From Dehalococcoidia bacterium (lineage in GTDB: Bacteria; Chloroflexota; Dehalococcoidia; Dehalococcoidales; UBA1222): 21,271 nt of DNA. The stretch is taken from NCBI GenBank assembly GCA_009779655.1, contig WRDV01000008.1, positions 1 to 21,271 of the forward strand, written 5' to 3'. Of this stretch, positions 14,560-21,271 are shown piece after piece. The translations under genes were made by a program, and so were the position numbers. How positions within the stretch are numbered: the stretch's first letter is position 1; every line of letters begins with the position of its first letter. The notes beneath the pieces are model-generated. The model was not told the origin of the DNA. It did no database searches and saw only the letters and a program-made list of their open reading frames with translations.

Positions 14560-14588
14560 TTGACAATTGGGTAGACAATCGGTAAGAA
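14560..14588 (+). promoter_or_regulatory. Promoter of argC
   Basis: TTGACA (14560-14565), 17 bases, TAAGAA (14583-14588). CGGAGG (14599-14604) lies seven bases before the ATG. I see no clear ARG-box palindrome. Confidence 0.7.
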
Positions 14589-14610
14589 TTTGGCGTAACG
14601 GAGGATATTT

Positions 14611-15651
14611 ATGGACGTTGAACACCCTAGAAGCACAGTGCGGGTAGGCATTGTTAATGTTACAGGCTATGCAGGCGCGGAACTGGCGCGGATTTTAAGC
14701 CGCCATCCAAACGTGGAAATCTCCTCTGTCAGCGGACGCAGCGCCGCCGGCAAGAAACTTGGAGAGGTATTTCCGCATCTAACACATTTGGATCTGAGTA
14801 TTACGGCAGAACTGGGCAATGTGGATTTCGCCTTTTCAGCTTTGCCTCATAAAGAGAGCTCTGTGGCGATAGAACCATTGCTAAATGCCGGCGTTAAGGT
14901 AGTGGACATCAGCGCCGATTTCCGTCTCAAAAAAGCCGTCTTATATCAGAAATGGTACAACTTCAGCCATCCGGCTCCGGAATTATTAGATGAAGCGACA
15001 TATGGCCTGCCGGAGCTGTACCGTAAAAGTATTGCCAAAGCCCGCTTGGTGGCCAACCCGGGCTGCTACCCTACCGGCGCCATCTTGGGGTTAGCCCCTT
15101 TGCTAAAAGCAGATATCATTGACAGCCGCATAATTATTGACAGCAAATCAGGCATCTCAGGAGCAGGGCGCACTCTAAGCATGGGAACTCATTACTGTGA
15201 AACTAACGAAGATGTAAGCGCCTATGCTTTGGAAGGCCATCGGCATTTGCCTGAAATTGAGCAGGAATTGGCACAACTATCGCGCGGCGCCCGCCTTGAA
15301 GTTACCTTTGTGCCGCATCTCGTTCCTATGACACGCGGTATTCTAACCACATCATACGCCTCGCTCAACAGTCATGCCGGCAATGTCGACATAAAAGCAT
15401 TATTTCGTGATTTCTACAAAGAAGAGCCTTTTGTGCGCATAACAGATACGCCGCCGCATTCCAAATACACGTGGAGCTCTAATACATGCCTGATATACCC
15501 AACAGTAGATGAGCGCACCAATCGTGTTATTGTTATAAGCACAATCGATAATTTGGTAAAAGGCGCAGCCGGACAGGCCATTCAAAACATGAATATCATG
15601 CTTGGGTTGCCTGAAACCACCGGATTAGAAGCGACTGCTGTCTACCCATAG
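14611..15651 (+). CDS. argC: N-acetyl-gamma-glutamyl-phosphate reductase
   Basis: ArgC reduces N-acetylglutamyl phosphate to the semialdehyde with NADPH, the third step of arginine synthesis. The 346-residue length is normal. The NADP-binding start VRVGIVNVTGYAGAELARIL has Val-Asn-Val-Thr where most ArgC proteins have Gly-Ala-Ser-Gly; the later part TGYAGAEL is standard. The catalytic Cys152 lies in ANPGCYPTG, and KSGISGAGR, HRHLPEIEQEL, FVPHLVPMTRGI and NLVKGAAGQAIQNMNIMLG are all present. It stands alone: no argJ, argB or argD follows, and the downstream region is a cluster of hairpins. It has a promoter and a strong ribosome-binding site of its own. Confidence 0.96.
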   Translation: MDVEHPRSTVRVGIVNVTGYAGAELARILSRHPNVEISSVSGRSAAGKKLGEVFPHLTHLDLSITAELGNVDFAFSALPHKESSVAIEPLLNAGVKVVDISADFRLKKAVLYQKWYNFSHPAPELLDEATYGLPELYRKSIAKARLVANPGCYPTGAILGLAPLLKADIIDSRIIIDSKSGISGAGRTLSMGTHYCETNEDVSAYALEGHRHLPEIEQELAQLSRGARLEVTFVPHLVPMTRGILTTSYASLNSHAGNVDIKALFRDFYKEEPFVRITDTPPHSKYTWSSNTCLIYPTVDERTNRVIVISTIDNLVKGAAGQAIQNMNIMLGLPETTGLEATAVYP

Positions 15652-15714
15652 ACAAGTGCCTATAGACTACATTTTTTAACAGTGTCCAATGGCAATAGAT
15701 TTGCTTGAGATTGT

Positions 15715-15880
15715 GTTAGGTATTGTATAAACCTAACCGCCCCTCAAAGGGGTAGCTTGCTCTAGGGATATAGCTCTATATTCTAGACAGAAGGTGACTG
15801 TGCATAAACTTACATAGCGCTCTCGCTATGCTGGCGGTTTATTGTTTCGCACGTTCTACGTACTCAACCGGCTAAAGCCG
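15715..15880. other. Tandem hairpin cluster downstream of argC
   Basis: Five stem-loops stand in a row: GTTAGGT/ACCTAAC (15715-15721, 15731-15737); CCCCT/AGGGG (15740-15744, 15748-15752); TCTAG and ATATAG paired with CTATAT and CTAGA (15761-15787); CATAGCG/CGCTATG around CTCT (15813-15819, 15824-15830); CGGCT/AGCCG around AA (15869-15873, 15876-15880). A sixth, the terminator palindrome, follows. No open frame of note crosses them. An uncharacterised structured RNA, or the end of an IS200/IS605-like element (such ends carry subterminal hairpins), would both fit; I cannot choose between them. Confidence 0.5.
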
Positions 15881-15890
15881 TAAATTAACA

Positions 15891-15918
15891 AAACCGGACT
15901 GAGTACTCAGTCCGGTTT
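15891..15918. terminator. Bidirectional terminator between argC and rpsT
   Basis: A perfect 28-base palindrome: the half AAACCGGACTGAGT at 15891-15904 is mirrored at 15905-15918. It lies 22 bases after the rpsT stop and on the far side of the hairpins from argC. The flanking T-runs are short. Confidence 0.7.
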
Positions 15919-15939
15919 AATGCAATCAACTGAACCTGC

Positions 15940-16206
15940 CTATTCTGCTACGGATTTATTGAACTTTTTCACCAGACGACTCTTCTTGCGAGCAGCAGCA
16001 TTGGCATGAATAATGCCGGAAGCAGCGGCTTTATCAAGAGAGCTAATCGCAGCCTTTATATCATGACTTGCTTCAGCAGAACCAGTAGCTATGCTGCTCC
16101 CGGCCTTGTTTAAAGCCGTCTTAGCAAAGCTACGCACAGACTTGTTGCGTTCCTGACGAGCTGCAGCTACGCGAATTTCCTTAATCGCTGATTTGGTATT
16201 GGCCAA
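15940..16206 (-). CDS. rpsT: 30S ribosomal protein bS20
   Basis: bS20 binds 16S rRNA in the body of the small subunit. From TTG 16206 the protein is 88 residues and starts (M)ANTKSAIKEIRVAAARQERN, the standard bS20 opening; GGAGG sits seven bases upstream, which fixes this start over the longer frame to 16248. Blocks RSFAKTALNKA, LDKAAASGIIHANAAARKKSRLVKKFN in short form GIIHANAAARKKSRL agree with the family. It is highly Ala/Lys-rich, as expected. The promoter is near-consensus and back to back with that of tRNA-Glu. Rare start codons such as TTG are also known for rpsT in other bacteria, where they take part in autoregulation. Confidence 0.95.
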   Translation of the reverse strand: MANTKSAIKEIRVAAARQERNKSVRSFAKTALNKAGSSIATGSAEASHDIKAAISSLDKAAASGIIHANAAARKKSRLVKKFNKSVAE

Positions 16207-16236
16207 CTCAGTACCTCCAATAAAGCTAAACAAGCC

Positions 16237-16265
16237 ATTATACAACAAAGATATTTATTTGACAA
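16237..16265 (-). promoter_or_regulatory. Promoter of rpsT
   Basis: On the minus strand TTGTCA (16260-16265), 17 bases, TATAAT (16237-16242). Confidence 0.85.
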
Positions 16266-16274
16266 AAATCGCAA

Positions 16275-16303
16275 TTGCCAACATCTAGGCTCTCTGTTAT
16301 ACT
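16275..16303 (+). promoter_or_regulatory. Promoter of tRNA-Glu
   Basis: TTGCCA (16275-16280), 17 bases, TATACT (16298-16303), 13 bases before the tRNA. Its -35 is only nine bases from the -35 of the divergent rpsT promoter. Confidence 0.8.
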
Positions 16304-16316
16304 TTAGCGTTGTCTT

Positions 16317-16389
16317 GCCCCCATCGTCTAGAGGCCTAGGACAGTGGCCTTTCAAGCCATCAACAGGGATTCGAATTCCCTTGGGGGCA
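16317..16389 (+). tRNA. tRNA-Glu(UUC)
   Basis: Acceptor GCCCCCA/TGGGGGC, anticodon stem GTGGC/GCCAT around loop CTTTCAA, so anticodon TTC; T-arm AGGGA/TCCCT with loop TTCGAAT. Unlike the other four tRNAs here, no CCA is encoded after the discriminator A; a T-rich tract (TTCTCTCTTTTTC) follows and may end transcription. Confidence 0.94.
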
Positions 16390-16551
16390 TTCTCTCTTTT
16401 TCTACATGGAACCACGTAAGATTTATTCCATTGCCACAGCTCCAAACTTGCTGCTCAAACATGGTGCTTTATAAACTCCTGGCCACCAAGCGACATCTAA
16501 CGACTGCATCGCTTTGCGGATAGATTCACCACACGTTACCGACATAGCATG

Positions 16552-18534
16552 CTAACCGCCATCTCCTAACTGGTTAAGAGCAGTCTCAAATTCAATACGC
16601 AAACTCTCGGCATTAGAGACGAGTTTTTCCCAATCCGCCATCAGTTTTCCTGTATGCATCTTCAGCTCACGATGGCACTCAATACTAGCTACTACATCTT
16701 GCGAATCCTTATAATGTTCCGGCAGAGCAAAACAATCCTCTAGATGTTTTATCTGCGCCTCAGTTTTTGCCAGCTCTGTTTCAATCTCCTCGATGCGCTT
16801 GTTAATCGGCGTGCTTTTAGCATAATAATCATTGCGCAATTCACCAACAAGAGCACGCTTCTGGCGAGAGTTAGAACCAGCAGGCTGCGCCTGCGCAGTA
16901 GCGCAATCTGTTTTAGAAGTAGCCTCCCTTGTCATTTCTTTGTGGTATAGGTAAGCATCGTAATCGCCTGTGAATACACTTACCTGCCCGCCACTGACAT
17001 CTATGATAGTAGTCGCTATTTGACGAATCAGCGTGCGGTCATGCGTAATAAAACACAATGTGCCGCTGTATGCTTCCAGGGCATCTGAAAGCATCTCGCG
17101 CGAGGCAATGTCAAGATGATTAGTCGGCTCATCCATCAACAGAAAATTAGCCGGCTGAGTGAGCATTTTGGCCAAAGCCAAACGCGCTTTTTCACCTCCG
17201 GAAAGCACTGAAACCCGCTTGAGCGCATCGTCTCCGGAAAAAAGAAATCCCCCCAGTATTGTGCGCAAAACCTTATCCTCAATCCCGGGAGGAGCCGCCA
17301 GCCGAAGCTCTTCTAAAACTGAGTTGTTCGGCTCCAAAAGCTCCAGCTGGTGCTGAGCATAGTAGGCGCTGACAACAGCATGTCCTGGTCTGCGTTCGCC
17401 ATTCTCAAAAGGCAATACTCCCGCCAATATTTTCAGCAATGTAGTTTTACCGGCCCCATTCGGCCCCACTAACGCAACACGATCGCCGCGACGCAACAGC
17501 AAATTTAGATCTCTATAAACAACATTGGCACCATAAGCTTTATCCACATGGCTTAACATAACTACATCAACACCGGAGTAAGGCGGTAGCGGAAAATGAA
17601 AGCTTATTTTCCGCTCTAGGCGCGGTACCTCAATGCGAGTAATTTTATCCAGCTTTTTGATACGGCTTTGTACCAGCGACGCCTTGGACGCTTTATAGCG
17701 AAAGCGATTTATGAAGCGTTCTTCCTGTCCAATCTTCAGACTCTGCCGCAGTGCCGTCGCTTGCAGTATCTCCATTTCCTGCTGCCTTGCTTCCACATAA
17801 TCATCATAATTGCCTGAATACACAGAAAGCTTGTTATGCTCAAAGGCCAACACGCGATTCACCGTTCGATTCAAGAAAGCGCGGTCATGCGAAGTAAGCA
17901 ACACCGCTCCATGATATGCTCTTACATACTCCTCAAACCACACCTGCGTTTCCAAATCAAGGTGATTAGTCGGCTCATCCAGCAGCAGTAAATCCGGATT
18001 TTGCAGCAGTATTTTTGCCAATTCAGCACGCATGCGCCATCCGCCGCTGAATACAAACATAGGCCTATCGAGATCCGCCTCTCTGAAGCCAAGCCCTCCC
18101 AATATGACACGCGCTTCCTGCTCCACATTGTAGCCATCAGCAGCTTCAAAGCGATGCTGTAAATCACCCAGTTCAAACATCAACTGAGTTTGTGTATCAA
18201 TATCAGGATTGTTAGCTAAAGCCTCCTGCACAATGCGTATGCGCCGCTCCAAAGTGCTGAGTGCGGTCGCAGAAGCAATTACTTCCGACAACAAGCTCTT
18301 GTCACCGCCTTTTACGCTTTCCTGTTTTAAATAGCCCACGGTCAGCTCTTTTCGACGAGTTATCTCGCCGCTATCGAAAGACATATCCCCCGCGATAATA
18401 GCCAACAGAGTACTTTTGCCACAGCCATTCGCACCTAATAACGCCAGCCGATCGCGCGCGCCGATATTGAAAGTCACTTGACTAAAAAGTATGCGCTGCG
18501 CGTATGACTTGGATAAATTGTTTAGGCTAAGCAT
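16552..18534 (-). CDS. ABC-F family ATPase (Uup/YdiF type)
   Basis: A 660-residue protein with two ATP-binding domains and no membrane segment, the ABC-F plan. Such proteins act on ribosomes, in translation rescue or in resistance to ribosome-targeting antibiotics. Domain 1 has GANGCGKST, SGGWRMR and LLLLDEPTNHLD; a charged linker (about 225-310) follows; domain 2 has GPNGAGKTT, LSGGEKARLAL and LLMDEPTNHLD. The C-terminal 100 residues form a coiled coil (RIEEIETELAKTEAQIKHLE) as in Uup and YdiF. The start is ATG 18534, giving the usual MLSLNNLSKSY; the frame is open to 18582. An extended -10, TGGTATAAT, lies ten bases before this ATG, so the leader would be only a few bases. No resistance role can be inferred from sequence. 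Confidence 0.9.
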   Translation of the reverse strand: MLSLNNLSKSYAQRILFSQVTFNIGARDRLALLGANGCGKSTLLAIIAGDMSFDSGEITRRKELTVGYLKQESVKGGDKSLLSEVIASATALSTLERRIRIVQEALANNPDIDTQTQLMFELGDLQHRFEAADGYNVEQEARVILGGLGFREADLDRPMFVFSGGWRMRAELAKILLQNPDLLLLDEPTNHLDLETQVWFEEYVRAYHGAVLLTSHDRAFLNRTVNRVLAFEHNKLSVYSGNYDDYVEARQQEMEILQATALRQSLKIGQEERFINRFRYKASKASLVQSRIKKLDKITRIEVPRLERKISFHFPLPPYSGVDVVMLSHVDKAYGANVVYRDLNLLLRRGDRVALVGPNGAGKTTLLKILAGVLPFENGERRPGHAVVSAYYAQHQLELLEPNNSVLEELRLAAPPGIEDKVLRTILGGFLFSGDDALKRVSVLSGGEKARLALAKMLTQPANFLLMDEPTNHLDIASREMLSDALEAYSGTLCFITHDRTLIRQIATTIIDVSGGQVSVFTGDYDAYLYHKEMTREATSKTDCATAQAQPAGSNSRQKRALVGELRNDYYAKSTPINKRIEEIETELAKTEAQIKHLEDCFALPEHYKDSQDVVASIECHRELKMHTGKLMADWEKLVSNAESLRIEFETALNQLGDGG

Positions 18535-18544
18535 GCTGAGCACA

Positions 18545-18553
18545 ATTATACCA
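18545..18553 (-). promoter_or_regulatory. Extended -10 element before the ABC-F gene
   Basis: The minus strand reads TGGTATAAT (TATAAT at 18545-18550), ending ten bases before the ATG at 18534. Confidence 0.6.
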
Positions 18554-18653
18554 AGAATCACAAGATTGTATGGCCGTATCAACCGAGGTATCTATGGCAC
18601 GAATAAAGAGGCGGTACAGGAGTTTTACTGTCTCGCTTGCTTTGTGCGCTAAA

Positions 18654-18697
18654 TGCAAAAAAAAATAACCACCCCTTTGAAGGGGTGGTTATTTTAT
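18654..18697 (-). terminator. Rho-independent terminator after the surface-protein gene
   Basis: AATAACCACCCCT (18664-18676) pairs with AGGGGTGGTTATT (18681-18693) around TTGA. On the minus strand the stem is followed by a run of T residues (A-run 18657-18665 on the plus strand). It lies about 45 bases after the stop of the secreted protein gene. Confidence 0.9.
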
Positions 18698-18738
18698 CGG
18701 GCGTTTTTAAGACCCGTATGCTTATCTAGGACGCTCTT

Positions 18739-20643
18739 CTAGGCAAGCTGATTTTCGAATATTATGGTTTCGCCATAAACCGGAACAAGTTGCGGTTGGC
18801 AATCATAATAATCATGACCATCCTCGCACACCATATAAACAACATCGATGACTGTGCCATTGCCTTTATAACCATCATAGTTGGCGATTACGTCTTCCAC
18901 TATGCCACGCGCGCCTTCAATTCCCTTAACTGCAGCCGTACCAGTTTCGACTGCTGCCCAATTGATCAAATCAAGATTGTCAATATTGCCCAGCAAATAC
19001 CAAGTGATTATCTGTGTGATAGCTCTGTAATCGTTCAAATTGCCGTAGGTATCTGCGATATAGTTATACGCACTCACAAAAGCAGCAAGCTCGGCATCAT
19101 TACGGAAATTCTCCGCAACTAAATAGCCGCTACAACCCATTCCGCTTTCACCAGCAAAAGCTCTGGAGCCGGCATTTGCGCAGAAAGAATCGTATACTGT
19201 ACCCGTGTTCGTATTGGTAACTCCGATGTAGAAAATATCACCGGTATTATTAAGACCTGGATAGCCCAAGACATAACCGCCGCCATGGCCATTAACAACC
19301 GTGTAGGGAGCATCGTAATCAAAATCAGTAACAAAAAGCTCATAACCGCCTGCGTCGCCTGAACCTAACCTGTTATCTGCCCATGACTGCCCAACATAAA
19401 CGTACAGCGGCGCAATACTCTTGAATATTTCCTGAGCAAGGCTACCATCTACAAAGTTCTCAACAATAGCATACCAGCCGGGCTCAACATTGGTGAAGGC
19501 AATAACTCCGGAGAAATCAATCATTACATAATCAACGCCGTTGAATAAAATGGGAGCGCCAATAATATCTGCACCGTCACCTGCTGCCGCATAAAGCTGA
19601 AAACGCATACCTTCAAAGAGCTCGGCTATTACCTCAATAGCATCCTCCCCATACGTATCAACAGCCCATCCCACAATATTTTGCCCGCCAACCCATTTCT
19701 CTGCCCAAATAGTGCCCAACATGCCGCCTTGCGGTTCATCTCTATTAACGAATTTGGCAACATCGCCGCCTACAATGCCTTCAATCGCGCCAATCGTTAC
19801 TTCTTCGCCGTTCAGTAGCACCTTATCTAAGCTAAAACCATTAGTGCAGGCAATCTCCTCAACTACAGCTTCTAAATCGCTGGGCAGGAAATACTTGCCG
19901 GGGCCGGCCACAAAGGTTTTACCTGTTGATAAAGTGATTTTGAAATTTGCGAAGAATTTGACACCTATCGCATATGGCGCATTGTTCTTGGCCCATTCTT
20001 TGACGATCGTGAAATTTGCACCCGGATGCTGCATCTGGATGTTTTTGCCGTCAGGCACGCCGCTGTTATTGCTGAACGTGATCCATTCCGTGCTTCCGCA
20101 GTGCGGGCAGACGACCATGTCGAGTTGAACGCCTTTTTTGTCTTCTACTCCAACTAGATTCCATTTGGTTCCGTCTGCTTTTGCAAATAATAATTTACCG
20201 TCGAACTTTTTCATGTCGACAGGAATAACAGGCCATACTCTGCCATTGCCACTGATAGCATTACAGTGGAACTGCGCATTGTTGAAGTCCTGCTTAATCA
20301 AGTTATCATACTGATTTTCAATCTTTTGATTCCCATTACCAAAAGCTTTCGCTGGATCACTCACAACAGGAGGCGCTACTTGTTTCTTGGATTTAATAGT
20401 GGCAACATCACCCTTAGCGTCAACAGTGACCTCCCAGCCATTTACCACAATCACCACCGTGCTGTTGTTGTTGACATTGCCCTGCGTTCCTGTTACACCA
20501 TCCACCGTGACAGTAACTACCTTGGCACTCTTGTTATACGTAGCGGTGATATCAATATCTTCGGCCGCCATCGTAGCCACCACCGGAGCCGCGACCGCCA
20601 TGAGCATCACCGCAGCTAACAAAATTGTTAAAATTCTCTTCAT
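18739..20643 (-). CDS. Secreted surface protein with possible Cys-Gln thioester (TQxA-like) domain
   Basis: A 634-residue protein. A signal peptide spans residues 1 to about 27 (MKRILTILLAAVMLMAVAAP, likely cut near ATMA-AE). A beta-rich, Asn/Val-rich segment follows (about 30-90), then a CPHC pair (Cys179, Cys182) in a zinc-ribbon-like strand. Residues about 310-440 look like beta-sandwich surface repeats. The C-terminal part (about 455-600) has Cys488 in DSFCANAGSRAF and the block AYNYIADTYGN then AITQIITWYLL, with Gln544 and Trp548 fitting the TQxxxW signature of thioester adhesin domains, in which Cys and Gln side chains form an internal bond that can couple to host or surface amines. There is no LPxTG or C-terminal membrane helix. 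GAGGAG is eleven bases before the ATG. Secretion is well supported; the thioester is inference. Confidence 0.75.
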   Translation of the reverse strand: MKRILTILLAAVMLMAVAAPVVATMAAEDIDITATYNKSAKVVTVTVDGVTGTQGNVNNNSTVVIVVNGWEVTVDAKGDVATIKSKKQVAPPVVSDPAKAFGNGNQKIENQYDNLIKQDFNNAQFHCNAISGNGRVWPVIPVDMKKFDGKLLFAKADGTKWNLVGVEDKKGVQLDMVVCPHCGSTEWITFSNNSGVPDGKNIQMQHPGANFTIVKEWAKNNAPYAIGVKFFANFKITLSTGKTFVAGPGKYFLPSDLEAVVEEIACTNGFSLDKVLLNGEEVTIGAIEGIVGGDVAKFVNRDEPQGGMLGTIWAEKWVGGQNIVGWAVDTYGEDAIEVIAELFEGMRFQLYAAAGDGADIIGAPILFNGVDYVMIDFSGVIAFTNVEPGWYAIVENFVDGSLAQEIFKSIAPLYVYVGQSWADNRLGSGDAGGYELFVTDFDYDAPYTVVNGHGGGYVLGYPGLNNTGDIFYIGVTNTNTGTVYDSFCANAGSRAFAGESGMGCSGYLVAENFRNDAELAAFVSAYNYIADTYGNLNDYRAITQIITWYLLGNIDNLDLINWAAVETGTAAVKGIEGARGIVEDVIANYDGYKGNGTVIDVVYMVCEDGHDYYDCQPQLVPVYGETIIFENQLA

Positions 20644-20781
20644 CTACCTAGAAAGCTCCTCTAAAAAATTTTGTATCAATTTCTCCGAATTAAACCCGTC
20701 AAAACCATTTGGTTTACGTATATAGTAATCTTTCTGGTGCTTACGCCTCCTCCCATATTGCGGTGATGTATGAAAATGCAA
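20644..20781 (-). CDS. Possible 45-codon ORF abutting the surface-protein gene
   Basis: On the minus strand a frame from TTG 20781 runs 45 codons and stops with TAG immediately before the ATG at 20643. Its end reads YYIRKPNGFDGFNSEKLIQN, and its last codons supply the GAGGAG that serves as ribosome-binding site for the next gene. The tight junction would suit translational coupling. There is no good ribosome-binding site for the TTG and I recognise no family, so it may be chance. Confidence 0.25.
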   Translation of the reverse strand: MHFHTSPQYGRRRKHQKDYYIRKPNGFDGFNSEKLIQNFLEELSR

Positions 20782-21092
20782 AACACATACACGTCACCTT
20801 TCGCTATGAACATTCGTCGAACACAACACTATTTCTGGGGTAATTTCGACGTGGAATAAGTGACAATCCTGAAATATATCCTCTGCTTTACGGAACGGAG
20901 GCGCAATATTGTGATCTCGGCAATTTGAAGCCATCCGTTCCGCAAAGCCTCGGTATTCAGCTGATTGGTGCGTAAAACCGCTACGCAAAGGGTGAAAAGT
21001 TCCAAGCGGAATAACTGCCAATTATCTCCGTAACATGCATTATGCCATGCCAGATAAACTTGGGACGACTCAGCCGACGTAATATCTTATGG
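20644..21092 (-). other. Structured intergenic region between two surface-protein genes
   Basis: This 449-base stretch lies between two minus-strand genes. It holds a 12-bp stem with a single bulged base: CGGAACGGA then GGC (20891-20902) with GCC (20930-20932) and TCCGTTCCG (20934-20942). A GAGGC/GCCTC pair (20898-20902 with 20947-20951) would compete with it. Further stems are TGCGTA/TACGCA (20969-20974, 20982-20987) and AAACCA/TGGTTT (20702-20707, 20710-20715). An open frame at 20794-21021 crosses the stems and looks non-coding. It may be a leader with regulatory structure; I match it to no known riboswitch. Confidence 0.45.
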
Positions 21093-21271
21093 CTAGTATC
21101 TGTGAGATTTGTTCTCTCTGCGCCTGAAAGTCAGCATGGCTCCCACTACTCCCAGTACGAGAATAATGGCGTTGACAATAGTCCACCGGTCAACTAGCAC
21201 CATTGGATTACTCATGTTCTCAGTTAGTATGAAGACTATAACGCCGGCAATAGCAGCTATTATGGATAAGA
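21093..21271 (-). CDS. C-terminal membrane anchor of a second surface protein (partial)
   Basis: The minus strand is open from the window edge to TAG at 21093-21095, giving 58 residues. They contain two hydrophobic helices, IIAAIAGVIVFILTE and TIVNAIILVLGVVGAML, separated by NPMVLVDRW, and end in a basic tail RRRENKSHRY. This helix, MVLVD-(K/R)-W, helix, basic-tail arrangement is one I recall at the C terminus of repeat-containing cell-surface proteins of anaerobic bacteria, where it would hold the protein in the membrane with the body outside. The rest of the protein is beyond the window. It lies 449 bases upstream of the thioester-like protein on the same strand, so the two may form one surface-protein locus. 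Confidence 0.7.
   Translation of the reverse strand, partial: LSIIAAIAGVIVFILTENMSNPMVLVDRWTIVNAIILVLGVVGAMLTFRRRENKSHRY

Noticed and set aside
20930..20960. Resemblance to a c-di-GMP-I riboswitch (CGCAAAGCCTC on the plus strand)
   Set aside because: Only the short GCAAAGCC core matches; the required paired stems and GAAA-type loop are absent, and it is on the strand opposite to the genes.
20794..21021. 75-codon minus-strand ORF in the surface-protein intergenic region
   Set aside because: It crosses the 12-bp stem, has no ribosome-binding site and resembles no family.
1..21271. CRISPR array, toxin-antitoxin or restriction cassette
   Set aside because: I saw no regularly spaced repeats and no gene pair of those families on either strand.

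Overview
The window is about 21 kb of a bacterial chromosome, mostly housekeeping genes, with two surface-protein genes at the right edge. The best lineage clue is the tmRNA (9380-9731). Its tag reading frame encodes AEPELVLAG, which closely resembles the ELVLAG-ending tag I remember for Dehalococcoides, so I infer a Dehalococcoidia-like Chloroflexota member. That placement is inference. Moderate GC, frequent TTG/GTG starts and near-consensus sigma-70 promoters fit but do not prove it.

Left part (1-5700): the 3' end of modA (molybdate-binding protein), a P-type calcium ATPase, tRNA-Val, a HEAT-like repeat protein, then mnmA on the minus strand (tRNA 2-thiouridylase lacking the usual second catalytic cysteine) and a minus-strand tRNA-Leu/tRNA-Arg pair with a consensus promoter.

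Middle (5800-9800): an FmdB-type zinc ribbon, a 37-residue small-protein gene with a strong ribosome-binding site and terminator, a TIGR01906/DUF1461-type membrane protein divergent from a YkgJ-type cysteine-cluster protein, a membrane-protein/PAP2 pair in which the PAP2 protein lacks two active-site residues, and smpB followed by ssrA. SmpB and tmRNA together rescue stalled ribosomes.

9800-15650, plus strand: a DUF454 protein, a deleted IS5-type remnant, plsY, a membrane glycosyltransferase, ridA, a queuosine-precursor-type transporter, a metallo-beta-lactamase-fold hydrolase and argC. A tRNA-Met lies on the minus strand. plsY with the glycosyltransferase suggests membrane-lipid work; argC belongs to arginine biosynthesis.

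Right part (15650-21271): a 200-bp run of six hairpins, rpsT (minus) divergent from tRNA-Glu (plus), an ABC-F ATPase, a secreted 634-residue protein with a possible Cys-Gln thioester domain, a 450-bp structured intergenic region, and the C-terminal membrane anchor of a second surface protein running off the edge.

The observations most worth a second look are the putative thioester surface protein and its structured upstream region, the hairpin cluster after argC, the 37-residue gene, the repeated placement of -10 elements 5-10 nt before start codons (leaderless or nearly leaderless mRNAs), and the altered active sites of the MnmA and PAP2 proteins.
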